Assembly: GCF_012847295.1 (NCBI RefSeq)
Contig: NZ_JABBDY010000004.1
Span: 124,001-188,000, forward strand
Direction of reading: 5' to 3'
From: Microbacterium sp. MF43
GTDB taxonomy: Bacteria; Actinomycetota; Actinomycetes; Actinomycetales; Microbacteriaceae
DNA: 64,000 nt
Shown here: positions 55,125-63,188 of the stretch, piece by piece
Numbering within the stretch: the first letter of the stretch is position 1
Layout of the letters: each line of letters begins with the position of its first letter
Translations under genes and position numbers: made by a program
The notes under the pieces: model-generated
Database searches by the model: none
The model's input: only the letters and a program-made list of their open reading frames with translations
Told to the model about the DNA's origin: nothing

Positions 55125-56087
55125 TCACGCGGCGGTGAGGCGCTCCAGCAGCTCGCGATACCGCTGGGCGGTGCGCTCGACGATGTCGTCGGGCAGCGCC
55201 GGCGGCTCGCCCTGCTTGTCCCAGTTCGCGGCGAGCCAGTCGCGCACGATCTGCTTGTCGAAGCTCGCCATCCGCTCCTCGGGCGTGGTGCCCGACGCCC
55301 AGGCCGAGGCATCCCAGTACCGCGACGAGTCGCTCGTGAGCACTTCGTCGGCCAAGGTCATCACACCCTGGTCGTCGAGCCCGAACTCGAACTTCGTGTC
55401 GGCGAGGATCACCCCGTGCGCCTCCGCCGTACGGGCCGCGCGCGTGTAGATCTCGAGCGACAGGTCGCGCAGCTCGGCCGCCCGCTCCGCGCCCACGAGC
55501 TCGACCGTGCGCTCGTACGAGATGTTCTCGTCGTGCTCGCCCAGGGGCGCCTTCCAGGCCGGGGTGTAGATCGGCTCGGGTAGCCCGTCGCCGTTGTGCA
55601 GTCCGGCGGGGAGCGGGATGCCGCACACCGTCCCGCTCTCGCGGTACTCCGCCCAGCCCGATCCGGTGAGGTAGCCGCGCACGACGCACTCCACGGGCTG
55701 CATGTCGAGGGCCTTCACGACCATCGCCCGGCCGCTGACGGATTCGGGGATGAGCGCGCGAAGGTCGTCGGCCGTGTTCGCCTTGCCGTCCGCTCCCAGG
55801 GTGAGCACGTGCGACGCGGCGAGGTGGTTCGGGATGCCGCGGCCCCCGTCCGCGCCGGCGAGACGGTCGAACCACCACAGGCTGAGTGTCGTCAGCAGAA
55901 CGCCCTTGTCGGGGATTCCCGGCTCGAGCACGTGATCGAAGGCGCTCACCCGGTCGCTGGCGACGACGAGCATGCGGCCGGGGCGCGCACCCTCGGCGGT
56001 GTCGGCGGGGATGTACAGGTCGCGCACCTTGCCCGAGTAGGCATGGCGCCAGCCGGGGAGGTCGAGGGGGCTCGTCACCCGCCCCAT
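55125..56087 (-). CDS. purC: SAICAR synthetase
   Basis: A 320-aa phosphoribosylaminoimidazole-succinocarboxamide synthase of the purine pathway. The N-terminus GWRHAYSGKVRDLYIPADTA matches the ATP-binding start. Diagnostic motifs include VVRGYLTGSGWAEYRESGTV and ILADTKFEFGLDDQGVMTLA, then DEVLTSDSSRYW. The length (about 300) matches the actinobacterial/eukaryote-like long form. GTG at 56078 is an alternative start. Upstream is a 167-bp gap to the divergent PadR gene. Confidence 0.97.
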   Translation of the reverse strand: MGRVTSPLDLPGWRHAYSGKVRDLYIPADTAEGARPGRMLVVASDRVSAFDHVLEPGIPDKGVLLTTLSLWWFDRLAGADGGRGIPNHLAASHVLTLGADGKANTADDLRALIPESVSGRAMVVKALDMQPVECVVRGYLTGSGWAEYRESGTVCGIPLPAGLHNGDGLPEPIYTPAWKAPLGEHDENISYERTVELVGAERAAELRDLSLEIYTRAARTAEAHGVILADTKFEFGLDDQGVMTLADEVLTSDSSRYWDASAWASGTTPEERMASFDKQIVRDWLAANWDKQGEPPALPDDIVERTAQRYRELLERLTAA

Positions 56088-56222
56088 TATCCCGGACGGT
56101 CTGCGCGTGCCGCGGAGGGATGTCGCTGAGGCGACCGCTCGCTGGAGGGCAGCGGCGGCAGCTCGCGCCGGTCGGCCGCGTCGATCCCACGCGGATGGGC
56201 CGCCGGCGCAGGAGCGGAGGTA

Positions 56223-56238
56223 TAGTCCATGTGGACTA
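56223..56238. promoter_or_regulatory. PadR operator overlapping a -10 element
   Basis: TAGTCCA-TG-TGGACTA is a perfect 7-bp inverted repeat with 2-bp spacer, 17-32 bp before the PadR start codon. It overlaps TATAGT (56221-56226), a good -10. No -35 is evident. Confidence 0.85.
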
Positions 56239-56254
56239 ATCGATCGGGGAACGG

Positions 56255-56875
56255 ATGAAGGACGCGGCGGACCGGCTCACCCCCCTCGGCCTGATGCTGC
56301 TCGCGCTGCTGGCCGAAGGCGACATGCACCCGTACGAGATGATCCGGCTCCTGCGGATCCGCCGCGACGACCGCCTGGTTCCGATCACCCACGGCACGGT
56401 CTACCACACGGTCGCCCGCCTCGAACGGGCCGGTCTCGTGACCGAGGTGGGAGTCGACCGCGAAGGCAACCGTCCCGAGCGCACGACGTACGCGGTGACG
56501 GATGCCGGAACCGCCACCGTCCGCGAATGGGTGCGCCGCGAGCTGCCCCGCATCGACCGACCGGTGGAGTTCCGGGTCGCGCTCGCCGAAGCCCACAACC
56601 TCGACCGCCCCGAGGTGGCTGACCTGCTCACGGCGCGCCGCGCGCACCTCGCCGCCGCTCACGCCGCGCTCACGGACGGACACCGGTTCGCCAGGCACAA
56701 GGGCGTGCCCGACCAGTACCTGCTCGAGGTCGACCGCGACGAGGCGATGCTCGCGGCCGACCTGGCGTGGCTCGACGGGCTGCTCGCCCGTCTCGCCGAT
56801 CCCGACTTCGCCTGGGGGCCCGATCCCGAGCCCTCGGAGCGCTATCTCGCCCAGAGGAAGGCCGCACGGCTATGA
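56255..56875 (+). CDS. PadR family transcriptional regulator
   Basis: A 206-aa regulator. The PadR winged helix is at residues ~8-85 (LGLMLLALLAEGDMHPYEMI, THGTVYHTVARLERAGLVTE), followed by the helical dimerisation domain (ADLLTARRAHLAAAHAALTD). The stop overlaps the efflux gene's ATG by 4 nt. PadR proteins commonly repress adjacent multidrug efflux genes; the dyad at 56223-56238 is the obvious autoregulatory site. Confidence 0.94.
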   Translation: MKDAADRLTPLGLMLLALLAEGDMHPYEMIRLLRIRRDDRLVPITHGTVYHTVARLERAGLVTEVGVDREGNRPERTTYAVTDAGTATVREWVRRELPRIDRPVEFRVALAEAHNLDRPEVADLLTARRAHLAAAHAALTDGHRFARHKGVPDQYLLEVDRDEAMLAADLAWLDGLLARLADPDFAWGPDPEPSERYLAQRKAARL

Positions 56876-58398
56876 CAGAACAGAAGACGGCGGCCGAGGC
56901 ATCCGCTCGCTCGACCCGCCCGCGCAGCCCGTGGCCCGGCCTGTGGGCCCTCGTCATCGGGTTCTTCATGATCCTGGTCGACACCACGATCGTGTCGGTC
57001 GCGAATCCTGCGATCAAGGCGGCGCTCGACCCCGAGACGAACAACCTCGACAACGTGGTGTGGGTGACGTCGGCGTACCTGCTCGCCTACGCCGTGCCCC
57101 TGCTCATCACGGGGCGCCTCGGCGATCGCTTCGGGCCGAAGAACATCTACCTCATCGGACTGGCCGTCTTCACGCTCGCCTCGCTGGCGTGCGGCCTGTC
57201 GCCCACCCTCGGTGCGCTGATCGCATTCCGGGCGGTGCAGGGCCTCGGCGCGGCGATGATGACCCCGCAGACGATGGCGGTCATCACCCGCACCTTCCCG
57301 CCGAATCAGCGCGGCGCCGCGATGGGACTGTGGGGTGCGACATCCGGTGTCGCAATGCTGGTGGGCCCGCTCGCCGGAGGCCTCCTGGTCGACGGGCTCG
57401 GATGGGAGTGGATCTTCTTCATCAACATCCCGGTGGGGATCGTCGGGTTCGTCCTCGCGTGGATCCTCGTGCCGAAGCTCGAGACCCACCCGCATCGCTT
57501 CGACATGGTCGGGGTGGTGCTGAGCGCCGTCGCCCTGTTCCTCATCGTGTTCGGCCTGCAGGAGGGCGAGACCTACGACTGGGGCGTCATCTGGGGCCCG
57601 ATCACGGTGTGGGGACTCATCATCGCCGGTGTCGTCGTGCTCGGCCTCTTCATCTGGCAGCAGGCAAAGACGAAGAGCGAGGCGCTCGTGCCGCTGGAGC
57701 TCTTCCGCGACCGCAACTTCTCGATCGCCAACATCGGGATCGCGACCGTCGGGTTCACGGTCACGAGCATGTCGCTGCCGCTGATGTTCGTCATCCAGCT
57801 CGGCCGGGGACTCACGCCCACCGAGGCCGCTCTGCTGCTCGTGCCGATGGCGATCGCGGCCGGCGTGCTGTCTCCGATCGCCGGGCGCTGGCTCGACCGC
57901 ACCGATCCGCGCGTGCTGCTGGTGCCCGGGCTGCTCCTCGTGGCCGGATCCCTCGTGCTGTACTCCGCGCTCATGAACCTCGACACCCCCATCTGGGCGT
58001 TCCTCATCCCGTCCTTCATCATGGGCGTCGGAAACGCCGGGATGTGGGGGCCGCTCGCCACGACCGCGACCCGCAACCTGGCCCCCCGTCAGGCCGGCGC
58101 CGGTGCGGGCATCTACAACACCACCCGCACGATCGGGTCGGTGCTGGGCTCAGCCGCGATCGCCGTCTTCATGCAGGCGCGGCTCGAGGCGAACATCCCC
58201 GGCGCGGCCGACGCCGACGCGAGCTTCGCCGGTGGAGCGCTGCCCCCGCAGATCGCCGAGCCGTTCTCGACCGCGATGTCGCAGGCGATCCTGCTGCCCG
58301 CGGCCGTGATGCTCGTCGGACTGGTCGCGGTGCTGTTCCTGCGCCGGCCCGTGCCGACCCCGACCTCCGAGTGGCAGGCGGCCGAAGAAGCGGTGTGA
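56872..58398 (+). CDS. MFS DHA2 family drug efflux protein
   Basis: A 508-aa transporter with 14 predicted helices, typical of the DHA2 (EmrB/QacA) branch. Motif A appears as ITGRLGDRFGPKNIYLIGLA, motif D1 as FFMILVDTTIVSVANPAIKA, and motif C as LWGATSGVAMLVGPLAGGLL. The pair PadR-MFS forms one coupled operon under the PadR dyad. It probably exports cationic or lipophilic drugs by proton antiport; the substrate is unknown. Confidence 0.94.
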   Translation: MTEQKTAAEASARSTRPRSPWPGLWALVIGFFMILVDTTIVSVANPAIKAALDPETNNLDNVVWVTSAYLLAYAVPLLITGRLGDRFGPKNIYLIGLAVFTLASLACGLSPTLGALIAFRAVQGLGAAMMTPQTMAVITRTFPPNQRGAAMGLWGATSGVAMLVGPLAGGLLVDGLGWEWIFFINIPVGIVGFVLAWILVPKLETHPHRFDMVGVVLSAVALFLIVFGLQEGETYDWGVIWGPITVWGLIIAGVVVLGLFIWQQAKTKSEALVPLELFRDRNFSIANIGIATVGFTVTSMSLPLMFVIQLGRGLTPTEAALLLVPMAIAAGVLSPIAGRWLDRTDPRVLLVPGLLLVAGSLVLYSALMNLDTPIWAFLIPSFIMGVGNAGMWGPLATTATRNLAPRQAGAGAGIYNTTRTIGSVLGSAAIAVFMQARLEANIPGAADADASFAGGALPPQIAEPFSTAMSQAILLPAAVMLVGLVAVLFLRRPVPTPTSEWQAAEEAV

Positions 58399-58423
58399 GG
58401 CGAGCGCTGCGGACAGCCCGAGC

Positions 58424-59695
58424 TCAGGACTCGACGACGCGCGCGGCGATGTCGGTGCGGTGCTGGCCCCCCTCGAGGCCGATCCGGGCGACGGCGCGAT
58501 AGGCGCGGTCGCGCGCCTCGGCGAAGGTCGTCCCGAGCCCGACGACGTTGAGTACGCGGCCCCCCGTCGCCACGAGCCCGCCCTCGCCGGGGGCGGTCGC
58601 TGCGTGCGCGAGGTGCACACCCTCGACTGCGGCTGCGGCATCCAGCCCCGACAGCGGACGGCCGGTCGCCGGGGACTGGGGGTACCCCTCGCTCGCGACC
58701 ACGACGGTCACGGCGACCGCGTCGGCGAAGGCCGGTCTCGGTCGGGATTCGAGGTTTCCGGATGCCGCGGCCAGCAGCAGTTCGGACAGCGGGTCCACCA
58801 GCCGCGGCAAGACGACCTGGGTCTCGGGGTCGCCGAAGCGTGCGTTGAACTCGATCACCTTCACGCCGGCCTCGGTGAGGATGAGGCCCGCGTAGAGGAG
58901 CCCGATGAACGGCGTCCCCTCGGCGTCGAGCCGGCGGATGACGGGTTCGGCGATCTCGCGCGTGACGAGATCGACGAATTCGTCCTCGCCGCCGAACCGC
59001 TCGGCGAGCCAGGGCAGGGGAGAGTACGCGCCCATGCCGCCCGTGTTGGGCCCCTCGTCACCGTCGAGCAGGCGCTTGTAGTCCTGCGCCGGACTGAGCG
59101 GCAGCACGTGGTCGCCGTCGCTGAGGAAGAAGAGAGAGACCTCGGGACCGGCGAGGAACTCCTCGACCAGCACCGGCCCGGAGGGCAGATAGGCCGCGGC
59201 GTGCTCGATGGCCGCGCCGCGGTCCTCGGTGACGATGACGCCCTTCCCCGCGGCGAGGCCATCGGCCTTGACGACGTACGGCGACCCGAGCTCGTCCAGC
59301 GCGGCCTCGAGCTCGGCCGGTGTCGCGGCGCGCAGCGCGCGGCCGGTCGGCACGCCGGCGGCATCCATGATCCGCTTGGCGAACGCCTTCGAGCCCTCGA
59401 GCTGGGCGGCCGCCTTGCCCGGGCCGAACACCGGGATCCCACGCTCGCGGAGAGCGTCGGCCACGCCGGCGACGAGCGGTGCCTCCGGACCGATCACGAC
59501 GAGGTCGACGGCGTTCTCGTTCGCGAAGACCGTGACCGCCGCCGGGTCGTCCGCGGCGAGGTCCACGAGCGTCGCGTCCTGGGCGATGCCCGCGTTGCCG
59601 GGGGCGGCGAGGATCTCGTGCGCCGCGTCTTCCGACCGCAGCGCGAGGATGATGGCGTGCTCGCGCGCGCCCGAGCCGAGAACCAGGATCTTCAC
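58424..59695 (-). CDS. purD: Phosphoribosylamine-glycine ligase
   Basis: A 423-aa GAR synthetase (ATP-grasp). KILVLGSGAREHAIILALRS is the classical N-terminus. PYVVKADGLAAGKGVIVTED is the ATP-grasp loop and LFFLSDGDHVLPLSPAQDYK lies in the ATP-grasp core. LIYAGLI-like LLYAGLILTEAGVKVIEFNA and RFGDPETQVVLPRL complete the signature. It is monocistronic and ends 25 bp from the convergent MFS stop. Confidence 0.97.
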   Translation of the reverse strand: MKILVLGSGAREHAIILALRSEDAAHEILAAPGNAGIAQDATLVDLAADDPAAVTVFANENAVDLVVIGPEAPLVAGVADALRERGIPVFGPGKAAAQLEGSKAFAKRIMDAAGVPTGRALRAATPAELEAALDELGSPYVVKADGLAAGKGVIVTEDRGAAIEHAAAYLPSGPVLVEEFLAGPEVSLFFLSDGDHVLPLSPAQDYKRLLDGDEGPNTGGMGAYSPLPWLAERFGGEDEFVDLVTREIAEPVIRRLDAEGTPFIGLLYAGLILTEAGVKVIEFNARFGDPETQVVLPRLVDPLSELLLAAASGNLESRPRPAFADAVAVTVVVASEGYPQSPATGRPLSGLDAAAAVEGVHLAHAATAPGEGGLVATGGRVLNVVGLGTTFAEARDRAYRAVARIGLEGGQHRTDIAARVVES

Positions 59696-59868
59696 CCGAC
59701 AAGCCTACCGAGCGGCATCTGCCGCATTTCGGCGGTGAGGATTCAGCACAAACGCCGCGCGGAGTGCCTCGCCCCGCCTCCCCTGCGGCGGGTTTCCTGT
59801 TTCATCGACACTCCCGCCGCGCCGGAGCGCACGGATCCCGCATGCGTCACGCGGCGTAGCGTTGGAGC

Positions 59869-60234
59869 ATGCCGCGCAGGATCACCACCGACGAGGGCCG
59901 GACAGCCCTCGAGGCGGTCCAGGCCGCGGGCGAGGCCTCCCTCCCCTCCCGCACCGATCTCGCGACCGCTGTGCGGTACCTGCTCCAGCTGCTGGTCGAG
60001 AAGGCTCCGGGCAACTCCGTCGAGGTGCGCGTTCCGCCGTTCGGCGCCGTGCAGGTGGTCGAGGGGCCGCGTCACACGCGGGGAACGCCCCCCAACGTCG
60101 TCGAGACCGATGCCGTCACGTGGATCGCCCTGGCCACGGGAGCGGAGAAGTGGGCGGATGCCGCGGCCGAAGGCCGCATCGTCGCCTCGGGCACGCGCGC
60201 CGACATCTCCGACCTCCTTCCGCTGCGACCCTGA
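59869..60234 (+). CDS. Sterol-carrier-family-like small protein
   Basis: A 121-aa soluble protein. The pattern VEVRVPPFGAVQVVEGPRHT ... PNVVETDAVTWIALATGAEK ... GTRADISDLLPL matches the actinobacterial sterol carrier (MDMPI-C-like) family often found near purine genes. The function is not established; an SCP-2-like ligand pocket is presumed. It starts at ATG 59869, 173 bp from the divergent purD start. Confidence 0.8.
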   Translation: MPRRITTDEGRTALEAVQAAGEASLPSRTDLATAVRYLLQLLVEKAPGNSVEVRVPPFGAVQVVEGPRHTRGTPPNVVETDAVTWIALATGAEKWADAAAEGRIVASGTRADISDLLPLRP

Positions 60235-60277
60235 ACCCCGGGCCCCGCGCCCGCCCGCGGAGTGGGAGAATGGACCC

Positions 60278-60610
60278 ATGGGCGAGCACGTGGATGACAG
60301 GATCGAGACCGTTCGGGTGCGCCGCGCGCCGAAGTTCTCGGTCTTCCTCCTGCTCGGCGCCGCCGTGGGCGTGGTCGTCGCGATGATCCTCACCTTCGCG
60401 TTCGACGGCACCCAGGACGTCAGCCCCAACACGGGCCTCGTATATTCGCAGGGACAGGTCTTCGGCTTCCTGCTTCTGACGTGCATCCCGGTCGGACTCG
60501 CGATTGCCGCTGTGGTGGCGCTGCTGCTCGACCGCCGGTCGCGCGCACACACCCGCACGGCCCTCGTCGACCACGAGTCCGTGCACGTCGACGACACCGA
60601 CGCTCCCTGA
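60278..60610 (+). CDS. Two-helix membrane protein, conserved hypothetical
   Basis: A 110-aa protein beginning MGEHVDDRIETVRVRRAPKF, with helices at residues ~22-43 (VFLLLGAAVGVVVAMILTFA) and ~63-87 (FGFLLLTCIPVGLAIAAVVA). The C-terminal ~22 residues are hydrophilic. It follows the sterol-carrier-like gene by 43 bp and precedes the PLP enzyme by 39 bp on the same strand. Similar 2-TM proteins occur near purine genes in actinobacteria. No function is assigned. Confidence 0.78.
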   Translation: MGEHVDDRIETVRVRRAPKFSVFLLLGAAVGVVVAMILTFAFDGTQDVSPNTGLVYSQGQVFGFLLLTCIPVGLAIAAVVALLLDRRSRAHTRTALVDHESVHVDDTDAP

Positions 60611-60649
60611 CCTCCTGCGCCCGTCGGGGGCACGCGGTACCCTCGCACC

Positions 60650-62332
60650 ATGAGGGCAGAGCCGCCCATCATCACGCGCATCCGCGAGGCCGTCATCGGC
60701 GACGACCAGGTGATGTTCGGGCCGTTCGGACCGCGCCGTGTGACCTATGCCGACTACACGGCGAGTGGTCGCGCCCTCACGTTCATCGAGGACTTCATCC
60801 GTGACGAGGTGCTGCCGCGGTACGCCAACACGCACTCGGAATCCAGCGGGACCGGGCTGCAGACGACGCGCCTGCGCGAGGATGCCCGCGCGATCATCCA
60901 CCGCTGCGTGCACGGCACCCCCGACACGGTCGTGATCTTCGCAGGCAACGGGGTCACCGGCGCGATCAACAAGCTGATCGGCATCCTGGGCCTGCGCATC
61001 CCCGCTGACCTCGATCGCGAGCATGCCCTGACCGCGAGCATCCCGCCTGCGCAGCGTCCCGTCGTCTTCATCGGCCCCTACGAGCACCACAGCAACGAAC
61101 TGCCCTGGCGGGAGTCGATCGCCGATGTCGTCACGATCCCCGAAGACGCGGAGGGCCACGTCGACGTGGATCGCCTGGTGGCCGAACTCGAGCGGTTCGC
61201 CGAGCGGCCGCTCAAGATCGGCTCCTTCAGCGCCGCCAGCAATGTGACCGGCATCCTGACCGATACGGCGCGCCTCACCGACGTGCTGCACGCGCACGGC
61301 GCGCTGGCGTTCTGGGACTTCGCGGCGGCCGCCCCGTACATCGACGTCGACGCGTCCGACGAGGATGCGGTCTTCATCTCACCGCACAAGTTCATCGGCG
61401 GCCCGGGCACGCCGGGCGTGCTCGTGGTGAACCGGCGGCTGCTGACCAATACCGTTCCCGAAGCGGTCGGCGGGGGCACGGTCGCGTATGTGAACCCGTT
61501 CGAGCACCGGTACCTGTCCGATCCCGCCCACCGGGAAGAGGCCGGCACTCCGGCGATCATCGAGTCGATCCGGGCGGGACTCGTCTTCGCGCTGAAGGAT
61601 GCCGTCGGCGTCGACACCATCCGCGAGCTCGAGCGGGGCTTCCTCGATCGTGCCCGGCGCGCGTGGCAGGGGCATCCGTCGATCCAGATCCTCGGGAGCC
61701 CGAGCGCCGACCGCCTCTCGATCGTCTCGTTCGTGATCACCCGGCCGGGTGGCCGCTATCTCCACCACAACGTCGTGGTCGCGATCCTCAACGACCTGTT
61801 CGGGATCCAGGCGCGCGGGGGCTGCTCCTGCGCGGGCCCCTACGGGCATCGGCTGCTGGGCATCGACCTGGAGCGCTCGCACGAGTTCGAACGCGAGATC
61901 GCCCACGGGTGCGAGGGCATCAAGCCGGGCTGGGTGCGCGTGAGCTTCAACTACTTCCTCAGCGACGCGGTCTTCGACTACATCGTCGAGGCGGTGTCGC
62001 TCATCGCCGACCATGGCTACAAGCTCGTGCCGCACTACCGGTTCGACCCGGTATCGGGGCTGTGGCATCACGAGCACGGACTCGTCGAACCGCCGCTGCG
62101 GCTCGATCAGCTGGCCTACGACGCAGAAGGACGCCTGACCTTCCCGCAGCACCACGACCGCGCGCCCGAGAGTGCGCTCGCCGGATACCTCGACGAGGCG
62201 CGTGCCCTCTTCGCGTCCTTGCCCGACCCGTACGCCGACGGTGAGCCGGCCCACGTCGCCGACGAGCGGCTGAGCGAGGACTTCGAGCACCTCCGCTGGT
62301 TCGACCTGCCGCCGGCGTCGCTGCAGCACTGA
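60650..62332 (+). CDS. Class V aminotransferase-fold PLP enzyme (cysteine desulfurase-like), long form
   Basis: A 560-aa PLP enzyme. The cofactor lysine is in DEDAVFISPHKFIGGPGTPG near residue 245, with the upstream Asp in FWDFAAAAPYIDVD. A cysteine-rich loop QARGGCSCAGPYGHRLLGID around residue 390 lies where SufS has its persulfide cysteine. The last ~130 residues extend beyond the normal ~420-aa fold and include HYRFDPVSGLWHHEHGLVEP. The early motif RYANTHSESSGTGLQTTRLR is typical of this subgroup. Whether it is a desulfurase, a lyase or another PLP enzyme is not known. No SUF or thiamine genes are near. Confidence 0.82.
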   Translation: MRAEPPIITRIREAVIGDDQVMFGPFGPRRVTYADYTASGRALTFIEDFIRDEVLPRYANTHSESSGTGLQTTRLREDARAIIHRCVHGTPDTVVIFAGNGVTGAINKLIGILGLRIPADLDREHALTASIPPAQRPVVFIGPYEHHSNELPWRESIADVVTIPEDAEGHVDVDRLVAELERFAERPLKIGSFSAASNVTGILTDTARLTDVLHAHGALAFWDFAAAAPYIDVDASDEDAVFISPHKFIGGPGTPGVLVVNRRLLTNTVPEAVGGGTVAYVNPFEHRYLSDPAHREEAGTPAIIESIRAGLVFALKDAVGVDTIRELERGFLDRARRAWQGHPSIQILGSPSADRLSIVSFVITRPGGRYLHHNVVVAILNDLFGIQARGGCSCAGPYGHRLLGIDLERSHEFEREIAHGCEGIKPGWVRVSFNYFLSDAVFDYIVEAVSLIADHGYKLVPHYRFDPVSGLWHHEHGLVEPPLRLDQLAYDAEGRLTFPQHHDRAPESALAGYLDEARALFASLPDPYADGEPAHVADERLSEDFEHLRWFDLPPASLQH

Positions 62333-62355
62333 CCCGTCGCTGCAGCACCGACCCG

Positions 62356-62967
62356 CTAGGCGAGCTCGGCGATGATCGGGTGGATCGCCGCGTCGAATGC
62401 CGCGACGTCGCCCCTCAGGCCGTCGGTGACCGCGATGGTCAGCGAACCGATCCACCACACGCCGCGCTGCGTGAGCGGGAGCACCTGCACGTTGAGCTCG
62501 AAGGAGTGGGCGCGCCGGCCGACCTGGCGCTCGTGCTCGGCGATCGCGCTGGCATACGCCCGATAGGCCGTGCCGGTGCTGTGGCTGGCGTCGCGGCGAT
62601 ACCGCGCGTGGACGGACTGGGCGAACGCGAGCGCCTCGGCGGCGTGCGGGACGACGGCCGACCGCAGCGCCTCGGCACCCTCGGATGGAAGTGCGAGGAG
62701 CGTGTCGAACCCGTCGACCAGGTCGAGCGGAACCGGGGAGGGGTGCGCCTGCGGCTCGACGGTCATCGCCCAGTACTCGCGCCACTGCCGTTCCAGCAGG
62801 GCCTGAGCCTCGTCGTCCCTCTCGTGCACGCGGGGAGGGATGCCCCGCAGGTGCGGAAGCTCGTCGGGCGACCGGATGCCGAGCACCTGACGCAGGTAGA
62901 GGGCAAGCAGCACCGGCTGACCTGCGTCCTCGCGGATCAGCCACTCCGGAGCACCGGTGCCGCCCAT
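62356..62967 (-). CDS. Conserved hypothetical protein, about 203 aa
   Basis: Starting at ATG 62967 (MGGTGAPEWLIREDAGQPVL) the frame encodes a soluble protein with a C-terminal part (FELNVQVLPLTQRGVWWIGS, LTIAVTDGLRGDVAAFDAAI) that I recognise only as a recurrent actinobacterial hypothetical. Leucine- and alanine-rich helices make up the middle. The same frame remains open upstream without family-like sequence, and TACAAT lies 6 nt before this ATG, so a leaderless start here is likely. It converges with the PLP enzyme 23 bp away. No function is assigned. Confidence 0.7.
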   Translation of the reverse strand: MGGTGAPEWLIREDAGQPVLLALYLRQVLGIRSPDELPHLRGIPPRVHERDDEAQALLERQWREYWAMTVEPQAHPSPVPLDLVDGFDTLLALPSEGAEALRSAVVPHAAEALAFAQSVHARYRRDASHSTGTAYRAYASAIAEHERQVGRRAHSFELNVQVLPLTQRGVWWIGSLTIAVTDGLRGDVAAFDAAIHPIIAELA

Positions 62968-62973
62968 GCCGAC

Positions 62974-62979
62974 ATTGTA
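62974..62979 (-). promoter_or_regulatory. Possible -10 element for a leaderless transcript
   Basis: On the minus strand TACAAT ends 6 nt before the ATG at 62967, the spacing expected when transcription begins at the start codon. No convincing -35 is present. Weak evidence. Confidence 0.4.
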
Positions 62980-63188
62980 GGTCGGGCAGCCCCCGCAGGG
63001 CCGCTGGTCCCGTGCCGGCGTGACCGCGGGAGGAGATGTCACCGAGGGAGGACCGTGGGCGCGGCATCCGTCCTCCCGTCCTTCCCTCTCCTCCGCTCGT
63101 TCCTCCCCAGGGATGCCGAGGCGGCAAGGATTCCGCGGCCGCGCGGACTGATTCCGACTCGCTCGTCGCGCGGCGCGAGCATGTCGGG

